Shown piece by piece: positions 53,825 to 64,000 of a stretch of DNA of 64,000 nt (position 1 is the stretch's first letter; every line of letters begins with the position of its first letter). A program made the translations under genes and the position numbers. The notes beneath the pieces are model-generated. The model had not been told where the DNA came from. It did no database searches and saw nothing but the letters and a program-made list of their open reading frames with translations. Source of the stretch: Aedes albopictus (taxonomy: Eukaryota > Arthropoda > Insecta > Diptera > Culicidae); contig NC_085138.1 of NCBI RefSeq assembly GCF_035046485.1, forward strand, positions 269,247,694 through 269,311,693, in the 5' to 3' direction.

Positions 53825-54602
53825 GAATTCAGCAGTAAAACAAGGGTGATGCTAGGTTTCCGATGCATGGCCAATATCAGTACTCATGTTTTGTTTTCTA
53901 AGAAAACAAAACAAAAACTGTATCAAAATCGATACTTAATTGCCCCTCAATGGCAATTGAGTAATGCGACATGCACTACACGGGAAAAAAATCGTTGCCG
54001 GATCCATGACTAAAATGTTATGAAATCATAAAACTTGTTGCTTCATGATATTGTAACTACAAGTCATGATATCGTGACGTTAACAACGATTATCATGAAT
54101 AATAATAACTGATTCCATCAACAAAAGCCATGGCCGTCAAAAGCGTTATGTAAAAATTAAGCTCGTTTTCATAAATAGAATACCATAAAGCTGAGTCATG
54201 GTAGCATGGCTCTGAGTCATAAAACTATGACGCTGAGTCATCTCAACCAGACGCTGAGTCGTATAAACATAACGCAGAGTCATAAAATCATGAATCACAA
54301 CAAACGAATTTGGGCACTGTAAGCGTTACGCAAACCCTCGCGCAGTGAGCGGCAGTGTTTTCCGGTGAGATTTTTTTTTTTTGGTTTTCGAAAAAGTGTA
54401 GTGAATTGTTCTTACTTAAATAGTAGTAAACTATATAATTATTGAACTACATTCCAGAAGTTGAAAGTGAAAAAACACCATATTCCGACACAAAACTCCG
54501 GCCAGTTTCATCAGCAGCAGAATAATCAAGCTCACGCACCATTTTACGAGACGGTTCAGAACAACTGATCGCATTTTATGAATGAAAATTTGACAGTATG
54601 GA

Positions 54603-54709
54603 GCCAGGTCATTTTGACAGATCTCACACGAGCAAGAAAAGGTCGGCATAATACAAGAAAATTGTTCGTCTCTTTCTTGCATGTGTGTGATCTGTCAAAA
54701 TGACCTGGC
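54603..54709. repeat. Hairpin, ~37-bp arms
   Basis: GCCAGGTCATTTTGACAGAT and CACACGAGCAAGAAA are mirrored by TTTCTTGCATGTGTGTGATC and TGTCAAAATGACCTGGC. Confidence 0.8.
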
Positions 54710-54758
54710 TAATGTCAAACATTTTGAGGTTAGGTTTCGTGGTGTAATGAAGAATAGA

Positions 54759-55200
54759 TGTTCGGGAGTAACGTCACCCACTTACTACAACCCTGAGAAC
54801 CCCATTACAGGCTCTCAATTATTGGGAGAGGTTACACAATGATCACTTGATCGACAGGCTTTAGGCTCATGAGCATAGGATTAGATTTTAGTACCCACTA
54901 GCCAACGGTCGGGGTTAGATGGAGTAGGACACTATTTTAATCTGTTAAATGTATATTCGTTCTTGTAAATAAATGTATATTTATTGTTAATTGTGATGTG
55001 AAATAAATGTAGTTTGCATGGAACCGCGCGTGTCGTTATATGTGCAAAAGGAAGAACCAAGTTCCGAAGGAAATGGATTATCCATTGTGATGGACCACGA
55101 TACCCCCCCCCCCCTTTGGATGGATTCGTGTTGGGGTTTGCAACCGCTTTTCCACTGCTCGGTTATCGAAGGATTCCCGGTGAAGGACCATTCCCCAACA
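54759..55200 (+). repeat. 5' LTR (442 bp)
   Basis: TG...CA ends, a run of 12 C at about 55103, and AATAAA-type signals near 54968-55010. Pairs with 57962-58401. Confidence 0.92.
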
Positions 55201-57961
55201 TTTGGTCTTTCGAACCGGATTGGGAACGAGCAACGCCTATGGAAAGAAACCTGGATACTCGGTACGGCTACTGGAAGCAATGGACGATCTGGCCAGACGA
55301 CGGGGATCACCATGATACAAACTACAGCGATTGGAATTACGCGCGATGAGGGCTACAATGGAACGCGCCATCTCCAAAAGCTCCAGCTCACCTTACTCAA
55401 ACGGCCTACTGGGCAACTGGAGCCCACCTCAATATGGAGACTTCTTTCAACCGATTCCAATAGGATTTACACTTGCGATATTCAGCTATCGAAACAACGG
55501 AATGGCTTCTGGACATCGGTCAGCGAGTATGGTTCCTAAGGTTAGTAGAACTATACAAAATATGTCCAGTCGAAGCTGGGATCACAATTTGGTTCTAACC
55601 ATGGTCCTCTATATTTGCACCATGAACTCAACACCATCGGAACGGGATGAGAGAGGAATGCGGCTGAATATACAACCAGGCTTGAACCAACATCACCAAC
55701 AGCAGCGTACAAGTTCGATTCATTCAAGCAGAAATCGAATCTTCAACTTACCATCGTCATCATCGGATTGGTTTCACGGTCGGAAGGTACTTCTTGGAGC
55801 AGGATTGGATTCAATGGCAGCAATAAATTTATCAACTGGATGCACGGGAGATATGCATTCGCACCACACTACCACTATCAAAAGGTAATTCGGAATTCCA
55901 CTCCTATCGGCATACCGGCAATCCCATCGCACCATTCTTCAACTGGATATTAGCTTGCCATCGAAGCGTATTCGGGACTCCAATACATCACTTTCACCAA
56001 GAAGGAATGGACACAGGATGAAGAGGGAGCTGGATATCACTCCCTTCTAGGTGAGTTACACTGAACAGTATATGTCACACAAGCTAGGACCTCAGATGGT
56101 ACACACACTGAATATTGGTTATTCCTCTTCAATCCCATCACTACACATCCCGGAGGCTTGGATCAACATACACCGCACCGGATAACTACGGACGCACTTG
56201 GATTGGCAGACATCCAGGGTCACCAGGTTGATACCTTGGTGGATGCCCTGCCGGAGCAACAATGAAATTATCACCTGAGTCAACATCAAAACCGTACACC
56301 ATTACTGCAAACGAACTACGATTTCGACACAGGCTCGGTGGTATACGGCAACAACACGGCACGATCGGTTATCAACGATACGCAATCAAATTACGACTGA
56401 TCGACCCTACTACAAATCGACATCGAGGGCTACGTCATCTACGAGAATATCAACATCAACGGTTAGACGATATCACCATACAACGGCAGCTTCGGTATAG
56501 GTCGGACCGACCTTTCGTCCAGGTCAGTAATATTGGCAGTATATGTCTGCCGAAGTTAGTCGTATCTCTGCTTCACTACACCACAACCTTTCACCTATTA
56601 TCGGTATTGGACTACACAACAACACTACTACCATGTCGAGCATCGAGTGAGGATCGGTTGGAATAGACGGATACGAGAGAGGCCCGACGTGACATTGGCA
56701 GTGACGTCACCACATTTGTCCAACGAATAGGAACAACACTGATGCAGGCGAATCGAACACAATGACGAACGTTTGTAAACAATCGGTTATTGTTGGCTAG
56801 TGGTAGTAAGCAGGCAATCTGTTGGTATAGTGTGTGGATGAACGAGTCTTCTTCTGTATATAATGGTATGGATGAGGTAGGATTGAGAAAACCACTGTTG
56901 TTATAGACATACACAGATAGGAGGTGGATGCAACACTACGTAGCAGACTTAGTTTCACTACCCACAACGAATCAGTAGCGATTCAATATTTAGGCACACT
57001 CAAAATAGAAGGCTCACCAACACTATGAGGAAAAAATGCAGGAGCTACAAACGGGGTTAGATCACGATAGACTTCATCCCATACAAATTCAACTCGACTC
57101 TACTGCACTATATGCGAGATGCAGGCGCTTCACGGTATGGAAGGTATTGAATGTTTTATTTAGACTGGTCCAAAACACACCCACGCATCACGAGATTTTG
57201 GAAATCCCAATATTATGAATCCATTTGGAATTACGTCCTGTAGGAGACGAGACAGGCGTAATAGAGAAAACTGATTGGAACATCATTTCTCATCCCATTT
57301 TCTTCCGACGGACGGAGCAAGGGCTCCACGGAATGGGAACCAAACCAAAACATATGTTCTACAAGGGTAGACATAGCTAGGAGTTCGGTTGGAACACCGA
57401 TTTCCGTTCAAACAGAGGAACTCGAGGATCATGCTGTCATGGGGCAGCACATTTCGGAGCACGGGCTCCAAGGGGCAGTACTCTCCCAGGAAAACGAGAA
57501 ACTGTGCAGGAAGCTACATCCCACTCGGAACTGTGTCGTGCAGGAGACGAAGCAGGCACAATATAGGAAATATGGTTGGCACACCGATTTTCTAACTAAA
57601 CCCAAGGAACGTGTTTGTCAAGGGACAGATACTCCGGAGCAAAGGGCTCCACTGGAATCCACTCGAAGCAAGGTGCTTCAGTAAAAACAAATGTTGGGTC
57701 AGCATTGGGTTGGCTTGACGCACTACAAAATCACACGGACACTGGATGGATCGTTAACAATGGGTTGGCGATTCTCAATGGATCAACGGACGCAATGGAC
57801 CTGTTTGGATACGAGCGATTTTCGATGGTGGGTGAGAGCTCACAGCCATGCTGGAGCATTTTCGACCACGGAACATCTACAGTCCACAAACAAACAACGG
57901 TTACGATACATTCTGGTAGGATAAGTTTTCAGAAATTCCTTAATTTCTGGGTGGGTGAGGA

Positions 57962-58401
57962 TGTTCGGGAGTAACGTCACCCACTTACTACAACCCTGAG
58001 GACCCCATTACAGGCTCTCAATTATTGGGAGAGGTTACACAATGATCACTTGATCGACAGGCTTTAGGCTCATGAGCATAGGATTAGATTTTAGTACCCA
58101 CTAGCCAACGGTCGGGGTTAGATGGAGTAGGACACTATTTTAATCTGTTAAATGTATATTCGTTCTTGTAAATAAATGTATATTAATTGTTAATTGTGAT
58201 GTGAAATAAATGTAGTTTGCATGGAACCGCGCGTGTCGTTATATGTGCAAAAGGAAGAACCAAGTTCCGAAGGAAATGGATTATCCATTGTGATGGACCA
58301 CGATACCCCCCCCCCTTTGGATGGATTCGTGTTGGGGTTTGCAACCGCTTTTCCACTGCTCGGCTATCGAAGGATTCCCGGTGAAGGACCATTCCCCAAC
58401 A
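57962..58401 (+). repeat. 3' LTR (440 bp)
   Basis: Same sequence as the 5' LTR with a 10-C run and a few substitutions (GAGGACC for GAGAACC, GGCTATCG for GGTTATCG, TATTAATTG for TATTTATTG). Confidence 0.92.
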
Positions 58402-59431
58402 ATAGACTTGCGTGGTGTATTGAAGAATAGACTTTGTTTTTTTGCAGACAAACAAGACAAAAGAAATCTCAAAAAGTGCAGCCAAACGAGCAAAGCTCGT
58501 AAGAAGCAAGCAGTGAGACAAGACAGAAAACGTGATGCCGTGAGAGCCTGTATTGTTTACCTTCAAATCCACTTTCGAAAGTATTTCGTGTGTATTGCCG
58601 TTTACGTCAGCATAATCAAATGAGCGAAAGATTCGAACTAATCAAATTCGATCGAAAGTGGATACATCCGTAAACAAGAATGAGGGTGAAATATTATAAT
58701 CATGAGTACTTCTTATGATTCCATGAAGGCGAATCATGATTACAGCATGCATGCTTCATAGTATCATGACTCTATGTACGGCATTTTGCTAATAAAACGT
58801 GCATCATTATTGACAAATACCAGAATCATAAAAATTACTTCAATATTCAGGAACCTTGTTCATGATTTCAGAGTGCGTGCTTCACGATAACATGACCTTA
58901 AATGCCACTTTGCACCAATTAATCCGATAGTATAAATTACAAATACTAGAATCATGCATACTGCTTGTTTTTATAACATTAGGTAATAAATTTAGAATTT
59001 GCTTTATGATAACATGACCAGTACTACCATTTTTCGCAAATCGATGCAGTACCATAAATGACAAATACTTGCACCATGAGTAATTCATAGTTTGAGTACG
59101 TACTGCATGATAGTATGAACCAACTTATCAAATTTCGCTAATAAAACTGGAACCATAAATGACAACTACTAGTTCTATGAATACCGCTTCTGGTTTTATG
59201 AATCTAGTTAATAGTTCTGGTATTCATGGGCATGATATCATGACTTAACTTACAAATTTTTGTCAATAAATATGAAAAGCGTAACGCCAAGGTGACGTTA
59301 CGGCAAAATGAGTCATGAAATTATGACCTTCTTTGTGGTGTATATTTATAACATGAAAACACACATTTTACGCGAAATCATGACACATTTAGCAGGTTTC
59401 AAGCAGCAGATTTTTTCCCGTGTACCCTAAG

Positions 59432-59545
59432 GATTAGGGATTAGGGCTTTAGTTCCCTTCCGAGGGAGAACTCACATTTTGTGAGTTTGTCGGGAGTGGG
59501 ATTCGATCCCAGGTCCTTCAGCGTGATAGTCAAGTGTTCTAACCA
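59432..59545 (-). mobile_element. tRNA-derived SINE fragment, second family
   Basis: On the minus strand TTAGAACACTTGACTATCAC, GGGATCGAATCCCACTCCCG and ACAAACTCACAAAATGTGAG match 25413-25615. Both ends are missing. Confidence 0.82.
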
Positions 59546-59653
59546 ATAAGTTTGGCGTGAATGCTAAAGGAGATCTTCCAAAAATATTTCCAGTTCTTTA
59601 AAATATCTCCAGGAATTATGAATATGTAATAGTCTTAGGAGCTATGTAACAAA

Positions 59654-59812
59654 GGGGCTGTCCATAAACCACGTGGTCATTTTTTTGGGACTTTTCAACC
59701 CCCCCCCCCCCGCGTGGTCATTTGTCCATACAAAAAATTTAATTTGTCCATGCAAAATGATCATTGGCCGAAACCCCCCCCCCCCATGACCACGAGGTTT
59801 ATGGACAGCCCC
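59654..59812. mobile_element. MITE of the GGGGCTGTCCAT family, copy 3
   Basis: The ends GGGGCTGTCCATAAACCACG and GTTTATGGACAGCCCC flank CGTGGTCATT motifs. Two C runs of more than ten sit where copies 1 and 2 have G runs. Confidence 0.88.
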
Positions 59813-59978
59813 AAATCTGTTATTTACAGAAGCAGAACTCTACTGAGTCTTTCACCAGGAGTCCTCCAAAAAATGTAATTTTTTATAGAAAGAATTTCAC
59901 AAGGGATCTGCTGAGGTACTATAGCCATAACTGGTACACTGAGCCTACAGGGATCTCAAAAAGTTCGAACACATAATC

Positions 59979-60865
59979 TACAGGGGATAGACAAAATGAT
60001 TGGGACAGGTAAAATTTTCACTTTTCAAAAAATGTTCAACTAGCTGTAACTTTTCGAAAAGTGTATCGAATATTCTCAAATTTTCACTGTAAGTTCATCA
60101 ACTAGGTGTGTATCAGTGGTTTAAATTAAGGAAAAATCGGGCCATTTTCCACGAAATTATAAATATTCTTGAAAAAGGTAAAATTATCCGATTGACAAAT
60201 TTGAGCTATTATATCTCCGGATTTAATGAAAATTTTGACCATTCATGACTTATATAATGAACTCTGAAAAACATTTGACTTAACTTGAAATTTTAAATAA
60301 GAGCAAAAATTATAGCGAATTTTTAGTAAATTGGTATAATTTTAATATACATCCCATTACTTTTTGAATTTATTGGCGAATATGTTCTTACTATTCTTCA
60401 AAACACATTTATATATAATTCAATTAGAAGGGAATTGAATGAACTGTAATTTGCATCTTGAATTTTGGAACGATGTTGAAGTTTTAGATAATTTGGTGTT
60501 TTATTAGAAAAATAATCGAATCGTTATAATTTTCTTCCATGTTAAGAATTTTAAGTTAAGTCAACGGTTTTTCATTATATAAGTCATAAATTGTCAAAAT
60601 TTCATTGCATTCGGTTCATTGAATCTGGAGATATGACAGCTCAAAGTTGGCTATCGGATAATTTTACCTTTTCCAAGAATATTTGTAACTTCGTGGAAAA
60701 TGTCCCAAACTTTCCCAAATTTGGACCACTGATACACAACTAGTTGATGAACTTAAAGTAAAATTTGAGAATATATGATGCATTTTTTGAAAAGTCACAT
60801 CTAGTTGTACATTTTGTGAAAAGTGAAAATTTTGCCTGTCCCGATCATTTTGTCTATCCCCTGTA
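59979..60865. repeat. Full-length TACAGGGGATAGAC foldback element, ~440-bp arms
   Basis: The ends TACAGGGGATAGACAAAATG and CATTTTGTCTATCCCCTGTA are perfect inverses. The arms continue through AAATTTTCACTTTTCAAAAA, TTCATCAACTAGGTGTGTAT and TATATCTCCGGATT to a centre near 60420. It is the reference copy for fragments at 17705, 35333 and 44336. Confidence 0.9.
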
Positions 60866-60943
60866 TTTGAATTTATTGCACATCCCGAATTCAGATTTTC
60901 AAAGTAAATGTATTTATTGAAAACTCACATAATTCTGATCAAA

Positions 60944-61240
60944 TACAGTATAACAGACGTTCGCTCGGTGCAAACGCTTTAACTGCAATGCTTTTTAACT
61001 GCAAGTCCGCTAAGTGCAACAATTTTGCATTTATCGCTCCGCTATCCGTCAAAATAAAACGTCAACGGCGATGCGATGTTTTTGCATTCACTTTTGTTGC
61101 AGTACGATGTTTTCCTAATGCACATTGGTTGCATTCTGCAGCAACTGACAGTTCTCTGACGTCTGTCAGTTGTTGCAGTTATCGAATTTCGTTCGTTAAA
61201 TGAAACGTAAACATGTTGTAATTATCGAACGTCTACTGTA
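60944..61240. mobile_element. ~297-bp TIR element, possibly pogo/Tigger-type
   Basis: The ends are TACAGTATAACAGACGTTCG and, inverted, CGAACGTCTACTGTA, with TA at both edges. GCAACTGACAG..CTGTCAGTTGTTGC (about 61139-61176) forms an inner hairpin. CAGTA ends and a TA target suit pogo-like mariner elements, but no transposase is present. Confidence 0.6.
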
Positions 61241-62109
61241 TATGTTTTGAAAAAAAAAATGTCCATCTGTGTTTAATAATTGCAAATGTATATCTAGTTA
61301 ATTTCAGCCAGCACGTCTTTCATTGGTATTTGTTCTAGTTTTCATTGCGTAATGGTGTTAAGTTGAATCGAATTTGGTCATTGCCCACATCATTTGTGAT
61401 AGCAGCAACTTTGACCATATCAAATAATCTATAAGATTCAGACTGGGTGAAGTACAGAGTCATATTTTTTTATCTAGTTCATTTATTTGGGGCTCAATCG
61501 CGTATGAAGCTTAGCGGAGCCGAAGATCTTTTTTTGTACTTAATAGTATACATTATACAGAGTAATAACTTTTTCATGATATCTGTTAGTAATGGGTGGA
61601 AGCCAGGGTACTCGTGGCAGCTCGAGGTTAGAAGGTCACATTTTGAAAGATGGACAGGGTAAGGATTGGGCCATAGGTTTCACTGCAGCTCATCCGTTGG
61701 TGAATCGCATCTTGCTAGCGTATTCGGTGCCTTGTGGTGTTGGTACCAACTTGTTGTGGGACTTGGTCTTCCGGATGGCCTGGAACAGCTTGGTAACACA
61801 AAGAGGACAAAACAGAGGAAAACAACTGGAGAAGAAAACACAAGCGAATTAAACTTTTATACCAGTAGAGCGAAGAAAGTCGAAAATACATCCCATATAT
61901 GTGACATCGCGGGTCCCCAACACATCTCTCACAAGAACAAAGGGTTGTCTACCTCGGTAGTAGAATAACTAGCCACAGAAGTCCAATGTCGCGACTGTTC
62001 GTTTGACTAACATCTAGTTTGCCACGCCCTTTTGAGCGTCAGCAGCGGTACCAGAAGTGTCAAATTAAATTTGTTTATCAAAACAAAATGTCCTCTACAA
62101 GAAAGCCGC
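61241..62109. other. No gene; possible dispersed element end
   Basis: TTCATTTATTTGGGGCTCAA..AGCGGAGCCGAAG at about 61477-61530 resembles 6320-6385. Frames at 61592-61852 and 61666-61968 overlap and have no recognisable domain. Confidence 0.4.
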
Positions 62110-64000
62110 TTAAAAATAGTAAATAATTGCAATTAAAGATATTAAAATAATTAAATGAGAAAAGTGACTACAGCGCCATTGGAGTTCTACTGTATTTCTA
62201 TTACCTCGGGCCTCAAGGGTATCCAAAATTATTGCTCTGTAGGCGTCATTATCCGGGCATTGCCAAACTACGTGGTCGATGTCATCATAACTGGAACCGC
62301 ACTTAGTACAAACATTGCTCAACGCGAGGTTTATCCTGCGTGAATGCGCGTCTAGCGAGTCATGGTTGGACATAATAATGGAATGTAACCACCGTCCCAG
62401 CTGGCCATCTCGCCAATCATTTTGCCAACTTTGAAGAGAACTCTGGCGAACAAAATGGAAAAATTCATCATGTGAAATTCTTCTATCATAGATCTCACCT
62501 TCCTATGCGCCCACCTTTGCGAGAGAGTCCGCCTGCTCATTGCCATAAATTGAGCAATGTGAGGGGACCCATGCAAAGGTAATCTTGTAGGATCTTTCGA
62601 CCAGTGCACCCATCTGCTCCATTATTTTTTGTAAGAAAGTAAGTAAGATGGATGTTTTACAGGTTTCATCGACGAGAAGATGAAGAAATGGTCTACGGGC
62701 ATGTTGGAAATCATCCCCAAAGCAAAGTTGATTGCTGCCAGCTCAGCAACATAAACCGAACAAGGTTCCTGAAGTATGCGGAAGGCGGTGAAATTTTCAT
62801 TGAAGACACCGAAACCAGTGGATCCATTTATGCGAGACCCATCAGTGAAGAATCTCTTACCGGAATTGACATGTTGGTACTTTTCGTTAAAAATGCGAGG
62901 AATAGATCGAATACATCGAAGTTGATCTGGGATTCCATGAATAGCTTGTTTCATTGACAGATCGTATTTAACAGAGGAACTGTCATTGGTGAAGTGTACA
63001 CGAGGTGGATTATGACCTGGGAGGCTTATGTCAGATGACATGTAGAAAAGATAGATTCTCATAAATTTTGACTGAGTATTCAGAGTGAGCATTTCTTCGA
63101 AGTTTTCAATCACAAGTGTGTTGCTCACTCCACTCTTGATAAGTAACCATAGCGAGAGCTCCCAGAAGCGGTTCTGGAGAGGTTTCACCCCTGCCCTGCT
63201 CGCATTATGCGATGAGTGCATGCAGCCGAGGGCAATACGCAGACAACGATATTGAATTCGTTCCAACTTTTATGAGTTTATGAGGTCTTCCGGGTGAGCA
63301 CCCCACCATGTTCCGGTAATTGTGCGTAGACAATTAATCCTTTGTTGACATTTTTGCACCAAATACTTGGTTTGGGTACCCCAAGTGCCTTTTGAATCAA
63401 ACCAGACCCCAAGGTATTTCGAAGTCAAAGACTGATCGATTTCTATTTCCAAAAGATTAAGTTTCAGTTGGGCTGGGTTCCGCTTTCTAGAAAACACAAC
63501 CAATTGAGTTTTTTGCGGAGAAACTCGATCCCTAAATTTCTTGGCCAAATGGAAAGATTGTTTTAGGAATTTTGCAATGGTCTTTGCAACATTTCTGCAT
63601 GTGGGCCTTTGAGTGAAACCACAGCATTATCTTCAAGTTGTCTTAGCGTGCGTTGTCGTTCCAGACAGCTATCAATGTCTTTCACGTAGAAATGATAAAG
63701 CAAGGGACTTAAACATGAGCCTTGGGGTAGGTCCATGTAACTAATTCTGGAAGTTGTCAGTTGTCCGAGATTGAAGCTCAAATGTTTTTCTGACAACATA
63801 TTATACAAGAAATTGTTTAATAGTCCGGGTAGTCCACTATTGTGCAGTTTTTCTGACAATATTTCAATGGAAACTGAATCAAAAGCGCCCTTAATATCCA
63901 AGAAAACTGAAGCCAATTGCTCCTTTTCCGCAAAGGCCAGTTGAATGTCTGTTGAAAGCAACGCCAGACAGTCGTTTGTTCCTTTGCCCTTGCAAAACCT
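62110..64000 (-). mobile_element. I-clade-like non-LTR retrotransposon with RNase H, runs off the right edge
   Basis: Minus-strand blocks in order: RT palm at 63961-63563 with FLDIKGAFDSV (motif A), LPQGSCLSPLL (motif B) and LEDNAVV where an ADD catalytic motif is expected; RT thumb at 63548-63270 (SLTSKYLGVWFDSKGTW); connection and RNase H at 63266-62622 with FFTDGSRINGSTGFGVFN and VYVAELAAINFAL; then a zinc-knuckle tail at 62373-62110 (CTKCGSSYDDIDHVVWQCP). RNase H after the RT and this tail are typical of I-like elements. Loss of the catalytic Asp pair and several frame breaks make it inactive. The 5' end, endonuclease and ORF1 lie outside the window. Confidence 0.87.

Larger units (their letters stand above)
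54759..58401 (+). mobile_element. Young non-autonomous LTR retrotransposon, complete, duplication ATAGA
   Basis: Two direct LTRs (54759-55200 and 57962-58401) start TGTTCGGGAGTAACGTCACC and end CATTCCCCAACA. ATAGA flanks the whole element (54754-54758, 58402-58406). By eye the LTRs differ at about three substitutions plus a C-run length change, so insertion was recent. A purine-rich GGGTGGGTGAGGA precedes the 3' LTR and TGGTCTTTCGAACC follows the 5' LTR. The 2.76 kb interior has only short frames (55018-55539, 55331-55888) with no gag, protease, RT or integrase motif, so it must have been mobilised by another element. Confidence 0.92.
53977..59424. mobile_element. TIR element (TACACGGGAAAAAA) hosting an LTR retrotransposon
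   Basis: The ends are TACACGGGAAAAAAATC and GATTTTTTCCCGTGTA. ATCATGAT/TCATGATATCATGAC-type palindromic words are dense in both subterminal regions (54020-54300, 58690-59340). Without the LTR element it is about 1.8 kb. It contains a hairpin at 54603-54709. No transposase was recognised. Confidence 0.75.

Noticed and set aside
55018..55888. Frames of 173 and 185 codons inside the LTR element as possible gag
   Set aside because: No zinc knuckle, capsid-like or protease motif; the first begins inside the LTR and both are short and overlapping.

Overview
This is eukaryotic DNA and almost certainly from a mosquito. The strongest fit is a large, repeat-rich culicine genome such as Aedes. That is an inference from three things: intron-containing genes for secreted insect chitin-binding proteins (CBM14, peritrophin-A type), several tRNA-derived SINE families, and dense nested layers of short inverted-repeat elements and broken non-LTR retrotransposons. 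I see no operons, bacterial features, CRISPR arrays, rRNA genes or free-standing functional tRNA genes.

Host genes. I can support four coding units, all secreted CBM14 proteins: (1) a 5' exon at 5595-6218; (2) a close paralogue of it at 14137-14787 that splices in frame to a terminal exon at 17990-18235; (3) a seven-domain mucin-like protein at 26641-28412 (three exons); (4) a two-domain mucin-like protein on the minus strand at 49838-50484 (two exons). Units 1 and 2 come from a segmental duplication that copied the promoter, the 5' exon and part of the intron. I find only one 3' exon for both, so unit 1 is either an alternative first exon of unit 2 or a truncated gene. Proteins of this family bind chitin in the peritrophic matrix or cuticle, so the window reads as a loose chitin-binding gene cluster that transposons have pushed apart.

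Layout. 1-4660: tandem repeats, a probable Penelope-like fragment and a decayed R1-clade element carrying MITEs. 4657-9140: duplication unit 1, opened by a TIR element, a foldback and a SINE. 9141-12735: a minisatellite-bearing repeat split by a 5'-truncated R1-clade element. 12822-18235: duplication unit 2 and gene 2. 18720-23800: two decayed RTE-like elements, the first split by a 1.8 kb insertion that holds further elements. 24063-25615: MITEs and a SINE. 26509-28592: gene 3. 28786-31583: a 2.8 kb TIR element with a 9-bp target duplication. 31868-35330: tandem repeats and a short-LTR element split by a foldback. 35437-44026: two nested elements, each with its own 8-bp target duplication (hAT signature), holding a 150-bp minisatellite, a retroposon and a perfect 100-bp-arm palindrome. 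44046-49293: more foldbacks, SINEs and a solo LTR. 49838-50562: gene 4 and its TATA box. 52004-61240: foldbacks and a 5.4 kb TIR element that hosts a young 3.6 kb LTR retrotransposon. 62110-64000: an I-clade-like retrotransposon that runs off the edge.

Limits: everything was read by eye. Identities, boundaries and classifications of decayed elements are approximate unless a target-site duplication is quoted.
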